From Bifidobacterium callimiconis (GTDB lineage Bacteria; Actinomycetota; Actinomycetes; Actinomycetales; Bifidobacteriaceae), in contig NZ_QXGJ01000006.1 in NCBI RefSeq assembly GCF_003952005.1, positions 62,001 through 126,000 of the forward strand: DNA of 64,000 bases, written 5' to 3'. The translations under genes were made by a program, and so were the position numbers. Below, in pieces: positions 34,851 to 46,248 of the stretch (the stretch's first letter is position 1; each line of letters opens with the position of its first letter). The notes under the pieces were generated by a model. That model had not been told where the DNA came from, made no database searches, and saw nothing but the letters and a program-made list of their open reading frames with translations.

Positions 34851-35837
34851 GTGGAGTACGACCGTCAATTGGACGCGTTCCTGGAGTATCTGGACCGCAA
34901 CCGCGGACTGAGCGCGAACACCGTACGCTCCTACGGCGCCGATCTGGCCGAATGCCTGCATATCCTGCACCTGTATGGCGTGACCTCGCTCAACGCGGTG
35001 ACGGTGGATGACCTGCGCTCCTGGCTCGCCCATGAATCGCGTTCGCACGCTCGCTCCTCCATGGCGCGCAAGGTGGTGTCCGTCCGCTCGTTCTTCGCGT
35101 TCCTTCAGGATCATGGCATGATCGCCTCCGACCCGGCGGCCGGACTCAAGACCCCGAAGATCCCCACGACCCTACCCGCGGTATTGAGCGAATCCCAGGC
35201 GGAGACCCTGATGAACAGCGTGGACGCCGCCGCCTCTTCCGCGCCGCGTGCCGCTTCCCCCGTCGCTCCGGATGGGGGTAGCGGGTCGAAGGATTCGTCC
35301 CACACCTCCGCCTCTCCGCAGCATCATGCCCTTGCCTTGCGTGACGCCGCGATCATGGAACTGCTGTACGCCACCGGCATCCGTGTCTCCGAACTCACCG
35401 GACTGGACCTCAACGACATCGACTTCTCCGCCCGCACCATCCGCGTGACCGGCAAGGGCAACAAGCAGCGTGTGGTGCCGTTCGGCGCCCCGGCGTCCAA
35501 GGCGTTGTCACAGTGGCTGGAAGAGGGAAGACCATGGATTCTTGAGCACGCCGGACGTTCGGAGACCGCCGTGTTCCTCGGTGCGAGAGGAAAGCGCATC
35601 GATCCGAGACAGGCGCGCACGGTGGTGCACCGGAGCGCGGCCAAGGCCGGCGTGCCGGACATCGGCCCCCACGCGCTGCGACACTCCGCAGCCACCCACA
35701 TGCTCGACGGCGGCGCCGACCTGCGCGAGGTGCAGGAGATGCTCGGGCATTCCTCACTGCAGACCACGCAGCGCTATACGCACGTGTCCATCGAACAGCT
35801 CACCCGCCGCTACAATCAGGCCTTTCCGCGCGCGTGA
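34851..35837 (+). CDS. xerC: Site-specific tyrosine recombinase XerC
   Basis: A 328-residue tyrosine recombinase. The N-terminal SAM-like domain runs LDAFLEYLDRNRGLSANTVR to about residue 115. The catalytic domain has ATGIRVSELTGLD (Arg), GKGNKQRVVPFG (Lys), HALRHSAATHML (His-x-x-Arg), LGHSSLQTTQRYTHVS with the nucleophile Tyr. Between the domains, residues 122-160 are a Ser/Ala/Pro/Gly-rich insert absent from the XerD in this window. The start is the GTG at 34851. With XerD it should act at dif; the inverted repeats upstream do not resemble a dif sequence. Confidence 0.94.
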   Translation: MEYDRQLDAFLEYLDRNRGLSANTVRSYGADLAECLHILHLYGVTSLNAVTVDDLRSWLAHESRSHARSSMARKVVSVRSFFAFLQDHGMIASDPAAGLKTPKIPTTLPAVLSESQAETLMNSVDAAASSAPRAASPVAPDGGSGSKDSSHTSASPQHHALALRDAAIMELLYATGIRVSELTGLDLNDIDFSARTIRVTGKGNKQRVVPFGAPASKALSQWLEEGRPWILEHAGRSETAVFLGARGKRIDPRQARTVVHRSAAKAGVPDIGPHALRHSAATHMLDGGADLREVQEMLGHSSLQTTQRYTHVSIEQLTRRYNQAFPRA

Positions 35838-35894
35838 GTCGATTGGCCCAAGCCGCCCACCGACACCGACCGCACCTACTACACTAAGGAAACC

Positions 35895-36755
35895 ATGACG
35901 ATCACGATCACCACTTCGAACATGAACGGCATCCGCGCCGCCCGACGCAAGAACGTCGGCAAATGGGTCGACGGCCACACTCCCGACGTCTGGTGCATGC
36001 AGGAGGTGCGCGCCCCGCAGACCGAGATCGATCCGATTTTCAACGACTTCGCCCGGCGGTACGCCGAACATGGCGCCGTGACCGATCCCGCCGATCTGCA
36101 TCGCATGAACGAGGTGTGCCGCGTCAAGGGCCGTGCGGGCGTCGGCATGCTGACCACGCTGCCCGTGGCCGCCACCCGATACGGTCTGCCAGGCCTCGAC
36201 GAGGACGTGGACTCCGGACGTTGGATCGAAGCCGATGTCGTCACGCCGGAAGGCTACACGATCACCGTCGTCTGCGTGTACGTGCATGCGGGAAGCGCCG
36301 AGGACGAGACAAAGATGGCGCAGAAGTACCGGTTCCTCGACCACATGCTCGTCCGACTCGGCGAACTGCGCGACGAGGCCGCCCGTGGCGGCAGACAGGC
36401 CGTGCTGTGCGGCGACTTCAACATCGCGCACACGCCGCTCGACATCAAGAACGCCAAGGGCAACGTCAAACATGCCGGATTCCTGCCCGAGGAACGCGCC
36501 TACGTGGACCGCTGGCTCGACGAATACGAGTTCGTCGACGTGATGCGCGACCTCGCCGGAGACATCCAGGGACCATACACATGGTGGAGCCAGCGCGGCC
36601 GTGCGTTCGATAACAACGTGGGCTGGCGTCTCGACTACCAGTTCGCCACACCGGAACTGGCCGAGACGGCCTGCGGGTTCATGATCGACAAGGCCCCCAC
36701 CTATGAGACCCGCTGGTCGGACCATGCTCCGCTGAGCATCACGTACAACGTGTAA
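35895..36755 (+). CDS. xthA: Exodeoxyribonuclease III
   Basis: A 286-residue repair nuclease acting at abasic sites and 3' ends. Signature blocks are TSNMNGIRAA (Asn), WCMQEVRAP (metal-binding Glu), GRWIEADV, LCGDFNIAHTPLDIKN (Asp, Asn), and the final WSDHAPLSI (Asp-His pair). Its length is normal for ExoA/XthA enzymes. CTAAGGAAACC precedes the ATG. It follows xerC by 57 nt in the same direction. Confidence 0.95.
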   Translation: MTITITTSNMNGIRAARRKNVGKWVDGHTPDVWCMQEVRAPQTEIDPIFNDFARRYAEHGAVTDPADLHRMNEVCRVKGRAGVGMLTTLPVAATRYGLPGLDEDVDSGRWIEADVVTPEGYTITVVCVYVHAGSAEDETKMAQKYRFLDHMLVRLGELRDEAARGGRQAVLCGDFNIAHTPLDIKNAKGNVKHAGFLPEERAYVDRWLDEYEFVDVMRDLAGDIQGPYTWWSQRGRAFDNNVGWRLDYQFATPELAETACGFMIDKAPTYETRWSDHAPLSITYNV

Positions 36756-36813
36756 CCTATGTAGCGGAAACAACGGAAACCCACCGTTCGTACGCTTGAA
36801 GAAACGAGGCACC

Positions 36814-37689
36814 ATGGGACTGTTCGGATTCGGCAGGAAGAAGCACGCCGAGGAGGAAGCCAAGGAGAACGAGACGGACAAGGCCGTCGACACCGCCGAA
36901 GACGCCGAGACCGCCTCCGACGACTCCGAAGAGAACGAGGCCACCGAGGAGCGCGCCGACCGTCAGCCCACCGCCGACGGCGAGCGCGGCGAGAACCAGG
37001 GCCCGTGGGATGTGGACGATGAGAACATTCCCGACTACGACGACTACCTCGACATCGGTTCGCTCTATCTGCCGTTCCTGCAGGGCATCGAACTGCGTCT
37101 GAAGGGCAACCGTCAGACCAATCAGATTCTGGGCGCCACCATCACCTGGGGTGATTCCAGCCTGGAGCTCGAGGCGTTCGCCGCCCCCAAGTCCTTCGGC
37201 CTGTGGGATGACGTGCGCAGCGACCTCATGGATGCCAACCGTGGCGCCGAAGAGCAGGAGGGCACGTTCGGTACCGAGCTAATCCTGCCCGTCAAGGTGG
37301 GCAAGAAGATCCTCAAGACCCGCATCGTGGGCGTGGACGGTCCGCGTTGGATGCTGCGCGGCGTATTCTCCGGTCCAGCCGCCACCGATGAGGGCAGCGA
37401 GGAGAAGAAGACGCTCGACAAGTACTTCTCCGACGTGGTGGTCGAACGCGGCGAGGAGCCGCTCGCCCCGCGCGATCTGATCCCCATGCATCCGCCGATC
37501 GGTCCGGCCGAACGCGCCAAGCAGGCCGCTGCCGAAGGCGAGATCGAAGACGGCGAAGACGGCGAGGACTCCGGTGAGTCCAAGGCCGCAGAGATTCCAG
37601 GCAAGCCGAAGGGCCCGCTGAGCAAGACGCTCGAAACCGAAACGCAGACCACGCTGCGTCGCGGTCCGCTGTTCTCCGAAGTGCGCTGA
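36814..37689 (+). CDS. DUF3710-family protein
   Basis: A 291-residue actinobacterial protein of unknown function. After a short basic start (GLFGFGRKK), residues 12-65 are very acidic and disordered. The DUF3710 core follows with YDDYLDIGSLYLPFLQGIELRL, LEAFAAPKSFGLWDDVRSDL and LPVKVGKKILKTRIVGVDGPRWMLRGVFSG. The C-terminus is again acidic, ending in LRRGPLFSEVR. DUF3710 and DUF3159 genes, with a TrmA-like methyltransferase, lie near each other in Mycobacterium too, so this group is an old actinobacterial neighbourhood. The start is the ATG at 36814 after ACGAGG. It ends 6 nt before the DUF3159 gene. Confidence 0.9.
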   Translation: MGLFGFGRKKHAEEEAKENETDKAVDTAEDAETASDDSEENEATEERADRQPTADGERGENQGPWDVDDENIPDYDDYLDIGSLYLPFLQGIELRLKGNRQTNQILGATITWGDSSLELEAFAAPKSFGLWDDVRSDLMDANRGAEEQEGTFGTELILPVKVGKKILKTRIVGVDGPRWMLRGVFSGPAATDEGSEEKKTLDKYFSDVVVERGEEPLAPRDLIPMHPPIGPAERAKQAAAEGEIEDGEDGEDSGESKAAEIPGKPKGPLSKTLETETQTTLRRGPLFSEVR

Positions 37690-37695
37690 TCCGGC

Positions 37696-38430
37696 ATGGG
37701 CCTGTTTGATCGCAAGACCGGCGACACGGGTGCTGGCGGTGTCGGCGAGAACGGCAAGCGCAGCGGCATGGCGTCCCTGGCGAATGAGGACTTCTCCGTC
37801 ATCGACGCCATCGGCGGCCCCCGCGGCGTGCTCGAATCCGTTCTGCCCGGCGTGGTGTTCGTGGTGCTGTTCGTCGCCACCCGTGACCTGCATCTGACGG
37901 TCATGGTCGCCGCCGCGCTCGCCGTGGTCCAGGTGATCGTGCGCCTGTTGCAGAGACAGTCGGCCATGGGCGCGCTCGCCGGCGTGTTCGCCGTGGCGAT
38001 CTGCCTGGTGTGGGCGTGGTTCAGTCATGATGCGAGGAACTATTATCTGCCGGGATTCCTGGTTAACTCGTTCTGGATCGTGGTGTTGGCGATCTCGCTG
38101 ATCGTGCGGATTCCGGGCATCGGCGCGCTGGTGGAGTTCGTGCGCAATCCGGTGACCGAGCGTCCGCGCGCATGGCTGGCCGCGTGGCGTGACGACAAGC
38201 CGTTGCTGCGCGCGTACATGATCGTCACCGGACTGTGGATCGCGGTGTTCGCCGCCCGACTCGGCGTGCAGATCCCCATGTATCTGACGAACCATGTGGG
38301 CTGGCTGGGTACGGCGCGGCTCATCATGGGTGTGCCGATGTTCGCCGCCGCCATCTGGGTGACCTGGCTCATCATCGCCACCCCGCTGCACCGTCACCGC
38401 CTCGTCGAGGCCGCCGCCAAAGAGCAGTAG
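37696..38430 (+). CDS. DUF3159-family membrane protein
   Basis: A 244-residue membrane protein with about six helices after a polar N-terminus: GVLESVLPGVVFVVLFVATR, LTVMVAAALAVVQVIVRLL, GALAGVFAVAICLVWAW, LPGFLVNSFWIVVLAISLIV, YMIVTGLWIAVFAARLGVQI and ARLIMGVPMFAAAIWVTWLI. The FSVIDAIGGPRGVLESVLPG start is typical of DUF3159. Its role is unknown. It shares an operon with the DUF3710 gene (6-nt gap). A repeat pair follows before the next gene. Confidence 0.9.
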   Translation: MGLFDRKTGDTGAGGVGENGKRSGMASLANEDFSVIDAIGGPRGVLESVLPGVVFVVLFVATRDLHLTVMVAAALAVVQVIVRLLQRQSAMGALAGVFAVAICLVWAWFSHDARNYYLPGFLVNSFWIVVLAISLIVRIPGIGALVEFVRNPVTERPRAWLAAWRDDKPLLRAYMIVTGLWIAVFAARLGVQIPMYLTNHVGWLGTARLIMGVPMFAAAIWVTWLIIATPLHRHRLVEAAAKEQ

Positions 38431-38443
38431 ATACCGCGTAATG

Positions 38444-38569
38444 TGCTCCCTCCCAGGGAGGGAGCTGGCCGGCGAAAGCCGGTCTGAGGGAGGGATTGCA
38501 CGGCACATGCTTTGCGATCCCTCCCTCTGTCACGACACCGTCGTGACATCTCCCTCCCATGGAGGGAGA
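38444..38569. repeat. Palindromic repeat pair c (forward + inverse)
   Basis: Forward unit 38444-38494 (second stem CCGGC-GAAA-GCCGG) and inverse unit 38519-38569 (second stem TCACGAC/GTCGTGA). The pair ends 31 nt before the RNA methyltransferase start, so it is probably in that mRNA's leader. Confidence 0.9.
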
Positions 38570-38600
38570 ACGATGCGAAATGGAAAGGAACCATACCCAT

Positions 38601-39923
38601 ATGAACACTCAGGTCCGTATCGAACGCTATGCCGATCAGGGCCGGTGCGTGGCGCATATCGACGGACGTGTGGTGTTCGTCCGCTTCGCGCTGCCCGGCG
38701 AACTTGTGACCATCCGTCTCGACGAACCGCATGATCGCGACGACCGGTTCTGGACGGGCGAGGTCACCGAGGTGATCGAGCCGAGCCCCGACCGCGTGGA
38801 TCCCGTCTGGCCGCTGGCCGGACCGCTCGCATGGGGCGGGGGAGTGGGCGGCGCCGACATGGTGCACGTCTCCATCCCCGGACAACTCAAGTGGAAGTCC
38901 TCCACGATCAGCGAACAGATGCGACGCCTCGGCCATATGGACGTCGACGTGCCTGTAGCTGGTGTGCCGGACGACGTGGAGCGCCGTGGTCTCGGCTGGC
39001 GTACGCGCATCGAGATGATCGCGGACGATGACGGCCGTCCGTCCATGCGTCGCCGTGAATCGCACACTCGCGTGTCGCTCGACGCCATGCCGCTCGCCAC
39101 CGACGCGCTCAACGCCGTGGCCGATGAGCTTCATGTCTGGGATGGCGGCTTCACCCCCGGCTCCCAGATCCGCCTCGCCGTTCCCGAACCCCGCAATGCT
39201 ACCGCAGGGCTCCCCCCGCAGCGGGGGGAGCTGTCTGCGCAGCAGACTGAGGGGGGACTTGCATCCTCGAACTCTTCCAACTATGCCCTCCTCATCGACG
39301 GCAAGCTCAGGGCCGGCTCCCAGACCCTCACCGAAACCGTACGTCTCAACGACGGCCACGAATTCACCTACACCGTGGACGCCGGCGGCTTCTGGCAGGT
39401 GCATCGCCAGGCTCCGATCGCCCTGGCGAACGAGGTGATCGATCTGGTCCGCCAGCAGCTCGACGGCGCCACCTCGGCCGTGCTGTGGGACCTGTATTCC
39501 GGCTCCGGCCTGTTCACCCTGCCGCTGGCCAGCGCGACCGCCGAACGCACGCAGGTGCTCAGCATCGAGGGTGCCAAAACCGCCGTGAAGAGCGCACAGC
39601 GCAACCTGCGCGCCGCCGGTCTCGACAACGTGGACTCCCGCGCCGGCGACGTGTCGAAGACCCTGCGCAACATTCCGAAGAACCTCGCCCTGCCGGACGT
39701 GGTGGTGCTCGACCCGCCGCGCGCCGGCGCAAAAAGGCACGTATGCGAGCAGATCGCCGACTCCGGCGCCCGCAGCGTGATCTACGTGGCCTGCGATCCG
39801 ACGAGCCTCGCCCGCGACACCGCCACGCTCACCGACCTCGGCTACGATCTGGCGCACATCCAGGGCTTCGACATCTACCCCAACACCCACCACGTCGAAA
39901 CCGTGGCCCTCTTTACCAAATAG
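38601..39923 (+). CDS. TrmA/RlmD-like RNA m5U methyltransferase with an inserted repeat
   Basis: A 440-residue SAM-dependent RNA methyltransferase that probably makes 5-methyluridine. It has an N-terminal TRAM-like part (RIERYADQGRCVAHIDGRVV), then the catalytic domain with GGFWQVHRQAPIALANEV, WDLYSGSGLFTLPLA (SAM), VLDPPRAGAK and YVACDPTSLARD, where the Cys is the catalytic nucleophile. No iron-sulfur CxxxxxCxxC motif is visible. Residues 201-222 (about AGLPPQRGELSAQQTEGGLA) are encoded by a copy of the dispersed repeat (39207-39256) that keeps the frame open. The start is the ATG at 38601, about 11 nt after AAAGGA; the ATG at 38580 is possible. Whether it acts on tRNA or 23S rRNA is not clear. 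Confidence 0.9.
   Translation: MNTQVRIERYADQGRCVAHIDGRVVFVRFALPGELVTIRLDEPHDRDDRFWTGEVTEVIEPSPDRVDPVWPLAGPLAWGGGVGGADMVHVSIPGQLKWKSSTISEQMRRLGHMDVDVPVAGVPDDVERRGLGWRTRIEMIADDDGRPSMRRRESHTRVSLDAMPLATDALNAVADELHVWDGGFTPGSQIRLAVPEPRNATAGLPPQRGELSAQQTEGGLASSNSSNYALLIDGKLRAGSQTLTETVRLNDGHEFTYTVDAGGFWQVHRQAPIALANEVIDLVRQQLDGATSAVLWDLYSGSGLFTLPLASATAERTQVLSIEGAKTAVKSAQRNLRAAGLDNVDSRAGDVSKTLRNIPKNLALPDVVVLDPPRAGAKRHVCEQIADSGARSVIYVACDPTSLARDTATLTDLGYDLAHIQGFDIYPNTHHVETVALFTK
39207..39256 (+). repeat. Palindromic repeat unit d inside a coding region
   Basis: GGGCTCCCCCCGC/GCGGGGGGAGC stem, CTG, then TCTGC-GCA-GCAGA, then CTGAGGGGGG. It is the same design as the intergenic units but lies within the RNA methyltransferase gene and is translated. 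Confidence 0.9.
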
Positions 39924-39947
39924 CCGCATCTGGTTGGCCAACATACA

Positions 39948-40547
39948 ATGACGGTGATGAACAGTCGAATGGTGAGATGGGGCAGACGCGCCGCGGCGGC
40001 GGTCATGCTGACGTGCATGATGGTGCCGCTGGCCGGATGCATGCCACAGGACAAGGCGGTGGGGGACACGCAGGAGACCGCGGCGGCGATCGCGCATGAT
40101 GGCGTGGATCGTGCCGACGCCACGGTCGGTGTGGTCGGCAGCACCGATGCGGCCAAGACGAGTCTGGACTCGCAGGTGGTGGAGGCGATCGGCAACGATC
40201 GCATGCCCGCGCTCTACGCCGCCGGCAATACGGACGCCGGCAGCCAGCAGAAAGCGGTGCGTGACTTCCTCGATCGCAACGTGAAGGCCATCATCCTGCA
40301 TGCCGACCAGTCCACCGGCTGGGAGGAGACGCTCACCGCGGCCCGCAAGGCCGGCATTCCCGTGATCCTGCTCGCCAGCGCGATCGAACCCGACGATCAG
40401 ACCCTGTACGCGGCCCGGTTCGTGGTGGTGCCGCGCGACACGCAGACCGGCGGCGTGAACTACGGCATCGGCGACGCCCTGATGCGCGTGATCGACGACA
40501 AACCCCACGCTAAAACCATGAACGTGCTGCTGACCGGAGTGGAGTAG
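39948..40547 (+). CDS. Short lipoprotein with the first lobe of a periplasmic-binding-protein fold
   Basis: A 199-residue lipoprotein. The signal peptide is WGRRAAAAVMLTCMMVPLAGC, with lipobox LAGC and lipidated Cys near residue 31. The mature part resembles the first lobe of sugar-binding proteins of the RbsB type: VGVVGSTDA, then a stretch like AGNTDAGSQQKAVRDFLDRNVKAIILH and AARKAGIPVILLASAI. The protein stops at TMNVLLTGVE, where the second lobe would begin, so it is about half the usual size. No transporter genes are adjacent, and a repeat pair lies 117 nt after the stop. It is either a truncated relic or a small single-lobe lipoprotein. The start may be 39948 or 39957. Confidence 0.7.
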   Translation: MTVMNSRMVRWGRRAAAAVMLTCMMVPLAGCMPQDKAVGDTQETAAAIAHDGVDRADATVGVVGSTDAAKTSLDSQVVEAIGNDRMPALYAAGNTDAGSQQKAVRDFLDRNVKAIILHADQSTGWEETLTAARKAGIPVILLASAIEPDDQTLYAARFVVVPRDTQTGGVNYGIGDALMRVIDDKPHAKTMNVLLTGVE

Positions 40548-40976
40548 GAGCTCTGCGGATTCCGTACGGGGAATGTACGTGTGAGCGGCAATGCGGATCG
40601 GCGTGCGCGCGGAATCGGCCTTCGGCCGATGCCGTTTGTGTTGTTCGCTTCGCTCACAACGAGTCACCTCATCCGTCCGGCTGCGCCGGACACCTTCCCC
40701 TCAAGGGGAAGGCGGCAGATCCCATATAAGCCCGTCTGCCAACCACCCGGCTTCCCCTTGAGGGGAAGCTGTCACGCGTACGCGTGACTGATGAGGTGAT
40801 CCGTTTCCGCGACGGCGGAAACGAAGATACTGCATCGGCGGAGCCGATTCCAAGGAAAGCAGCCAATCCTCTCATCCCCACGGCTGATTTTCCTCCAATT
40901 CCTCCGTTCGCTACACCGTGAAACCCACCAGCGCTGACATAATGAATACGGTACGCGTGGGAAAGGCGGCGAATCG
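40548..40976. other. Gene-free gap between lipoprotein and P-type ATPase
   Basis: Besides the repeat pair at 40665-40800, the 429 nt contain no open frame with coding character or ribosome site, and no trace of the missing second lobe of the lipoprotein that I can recognise. The 40801-40960 stretch should hold the promoter of the ATPase gene, but no clear -35/-10 pair stands out. Confidence 0.6.
40665..40800. repeat. Palindromic repeat pair e, CTTCCCC variant (inverse + forward)
   Basis: Inverse unit 40665-40712 and forward unit 40749-40800. The first stem is CTTCCCC/GGGGAAG instead of CTCCCTCC, and the end is GATGAGGTGA instead of CTGAGGGAGGG, but the order (stem, TG, variable stem TCACGCG/CGCGTGA or TCCGGC/GCCGGA, GAGG) is the same. 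It is a second subfamily. Confidence 0.85.
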
Positions 40977-43490
40977 GTGGCACAGCAGATCACAATGCCC
41001 GATGTGCAGATGACGGGACTCACCGGCGAACAGGTGAGCAAGCGCGTCATGCAGGGCGACATCAACATCGCCAAGGACAAATCCTCCCGATCGATCGGAC
41101 AGATCATCCGATCCAACGTGTTCACGCTGTTCAACGCGATCATCGCCGTGGCCATGGTCATGGTATTGCTCACCGGCCAGTGGCGCGACTCCGTGTTCGG
41201 ATTCGTGATCATCCTCAACACGGGCATCGGCATCATCACCGAACTCAAGGCCAAGCGCACGCTCGACAAGCTGTCGATTCTTGTGGCGTCCACGTATCTG
41301 GTGCGCCGCGACGGCATCGACCAGGAGATCGCCCACGACCGCATCGTCAAGGACGACCTACTGTGGGTGCGCGCCGGCGACCAGGTGCCCGCCGATCTGG
41401 AGATTCTGAAGACCTGGGGTCTGGAACTCGATGAATCCATGCTCACCGGCGAATCGCGCACCGTACGCAAGAACATCGGCGACACCGCGTACTCGGGCGC
41501 CACCGCCGTATCCGGTCTCGCGCTGGGACGCGTCACCGCGGTGGGGGAGCGCAGCTACGCGGCCACGCTCACCGCGCAGGCCAAGGTGTACAAGAAGACG
41601 CATTCCGATCTCAACGCCGGCATCAACACCATCCTCAAGTTCATGACGTTCCTCGTGGTGCCGTTGTGCATCCTGCTCATCTGGACGCAGCTCAACACCG
41701 TGGGCGGCTGGCATGCGGCGCTCGTCACCGGCGCTTGGCGGCAGGCCGTGGTCTCCGCCGTGGCGGGCGTGGTCGGCATGATCCCCGAAGGGCTCGTGCT
41801 GCTCACCTCGCTGAATTTCGCCGTGGCGGCCATGCGGCTCGCACGGAAGAACACGCTCGTGCAGGAGCTCGAATCCGTGGAGACGCTGGCCCGTGTGGAC
41901 GCGCTCAACCTCGATAAGACCGGCACGATCACCGACGGCGGCATTGCCTTCGACCGTCTGATCATGCTCGACGAGCCTGACAGCGATGCCGTTGATTCAA
42001 CGAACGAACAAAACAGGAGGAAGCATGACGCCGCCCGTCATGCCGCCGAACAGGCGCTGTACGATCTCGCCAACGAGGAGCAGCCCAACGGCACCGGTCG
42101 CGCCATTCTCGCCGGACTGCGCGAGAAGGGTGTCAGCGCAAGCAGGGTCGCCGAACGCGTGCCGTTCTCGTCGGCCCGCAAATGGAGCGCCATCACAACG
42201 AACGATGGCGTGACGTGGTACATGGGCGCGCCGGAGGTCGTGATCGCCGCACTCAACGACACGTACTCCGACGTACTGAAGCGGGCGAATGCATGCGCGG
42301 CGCAGGGAAGCCGCGTGGTGCTGCTGGCACGGACGGCGGCGGAGATCCCCTCCGAGGACGGCGATGAACCGACCCTGAATCCGAACGCGGTCCCCGTCGC
42401 ACTGGTGGTGTGCACGGAACGAATCCGCCCGGATGCGGAGAAGACCCTCGCATGGTTCCGCGAGCAGGGGGTGCGCTGCCGCATCATCTCCGGCGACAAT
42501 CCACGCACCGTGGCCGCCATCGCCGGCAAGGTGCGACTGACCGGCGACCAGGCCCCGCGATACATGGATGCGCGCGAACTGCCCGACGTGAACGACCTCG
42601 ACGCGCTCGCCGACGTCCTCGAGAACGTGGACGTGCTCGGCCGCGTGCTGCCCGACCAGAAGAAGGCCATCGTCCAGGCCCTGCATAAACGCGACCACGT
42701 GGTCGCCATGACCGGCGACGGCGTCAACGACACGCTCGCCCTCAAGGAGGCAGACCTCGGCATCGCCATGGGCAACGCCGCGCCCGCCACCAAGGCCGTC
42801 GCCCAGGTGGTGCTCGTCGACTCCAAATTCTCCCACCTGCCCGACGTGGTGGCCCGCGGACGTCAGGTCATGGCCAACATGGAACGCGTGGCCAGCCTGT
42901 TCCTCGTCAAGACCGTCTACTCGGCCATCATCTCTCTCGGCGTGGTGCTCACCGCCATGCCCTACCCGTACCTGCCGCGCCACATCACCTACGTGGGCGC
43001 GCTCACCATCGGCGCCCCCGCGTTCATCCTCGCGCTCGCGCCCAACACGCGCCGGTACATCCCCGGATTCCTCAAGCGCGTCGTCGCGTTCGCGCTGCCC
43101 GGCGGCATCGCCACCGGCCTGTCCGTGCTGCTCAGCGCATGGATCGTGCCGCGCGTGATGGGCTGGAACCTCGCCAGCCCCAAGGATCTCGAATCCCTGC
43201 GCGCCACCAGCGCGATCATCCTGTTCCTCATGGGCGTGTTCGTGCTTTCGCGTGTGGCGCGACCGCTCAACTCATGGCGCGGCGGGCTCGTCGCGTTCTT
43301 CGCCGCGTGCGGCGTGATCGGCATGTTCATCCCGTTCGTCGCGAACTTCTTCGCCCTGATCATCCCCACCGGTGTCACACTGGCCGCCACGGGTGCCGCG
43401 CTCGTCATCGCCGCGCTCATCTTCGTGGTCTGCATCTGGGGTGTCCCAAAGATCGGGCGCATTATTACACACGAAACAAAAACACGCTAG
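40977..43490 (+). CDS. P-type cation ATPase, CtpE-like
   Basis: An 837-residue ATP-driven cation pump. The actuator motif is MLTGESRTV, the membrane motif is MIPEGLVLLTSLNFAV, the phosphorylation site is LDKTGTITDG (Asp313), and the hinge is MTGDGVNDTLALKEADLG. About ten membrane helices are present, four before the phosphorylation domain and six after. There is no N-terminal metal-binding domain. The PEGLVLLTSL-FAV and VQELESVETLARVD wording matches mycobacterial CtpE, reported to take up calcium, more than heavy-metal pumps. The start is the GTG at 40977 after AAAGGCGG. No partner genes are adjacent. Confidence 0.92.
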   Translation: MAQQITMPDVQMTGLTGEQVSKRVMQGDINIAKDKSSRSIGQIIRSNVFTLFNAIIAVAMVMVLLTGQWRDSVFGFVIILNTGIGIITELKAKRTLDKLSILVASTYLVRRDGIDQEIAHDRIVKDDLLWVRAGDQVPADLEILKTWGLELDESMLTGESRTVRKNIGDTAYSGATAVSGLALGRVTAVGERSYAATLTAQAKVYKKTHSDLNAGINTILKFMTFLVVPLCILLIWTQLNTVGGWHAALVTGAWRQAVVSAVAGVVGMIPEGLVLLTSLNFAVAAMRLARKNTLVQELESVETLARVDALNLDKTGTITDGGIAFDRLIMLDEPDSDAVDSTNEQNRRKHDAARHAAEQALYDLANEEQPNGTGRAILAGLREKGVSASRVAERVPFSSARKWSAITTNDGVTWYMGAPEVVIAALNDTYSDVLKRANACAAQGSRVVLLARTAAEIPSEDGDEPTLNPNAVPVALVVCTERIRPDAEKTLAWFREQGVRCRIISGDNPRTVAAIAGKVRLTGDQAPRYMDARELPDVNDLDALADVLENVDVLGRVLPDQKKAIVQALHKRDHVVAMTGDGVNDTLALKEADLGIAMGNAAPATKAVAQVVLVDSKFSHLPDVVARGRQVMANMERVASLFLVKTVYSAIISLGVVLTAMPYPYLPRHITYVGALTIGAPAFILALAPNTRRYIPGFLKRVVAFALPGGIATGLSVLLSAWIVPRVMGWNLASPKDLESLRATSAIILFLMGVFVLSRVARPLNSWRGGLVAFFAACGVIGMFIPFVANFFALIIPTGVTLAATGAALVIAALIFVVCIWGVPKIGRIITHETKTR

Positions 43491-43531
43491 AACGGACCTG
43501 TTAATGATTTCATAAAAATCACGGAGGCCGT

Positions 43532-46231
<2,700 letters not shown>

Positions 46232-46248
46232 CGCATCCACCGAAATGA

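Noticed and set aside
34613..35114. N-terminal extension of the GT2 protein upstream of 34607
   Set aside because: It would run through the inverted repeats and into xerC; the GT-A domain begins after 34607.
38394..40667. A 757-codon open frame on the minus strand opposite the RNA methyltransferase
   Set aside because: It crosses three genes and the repeat units, and has no recognisable domain.
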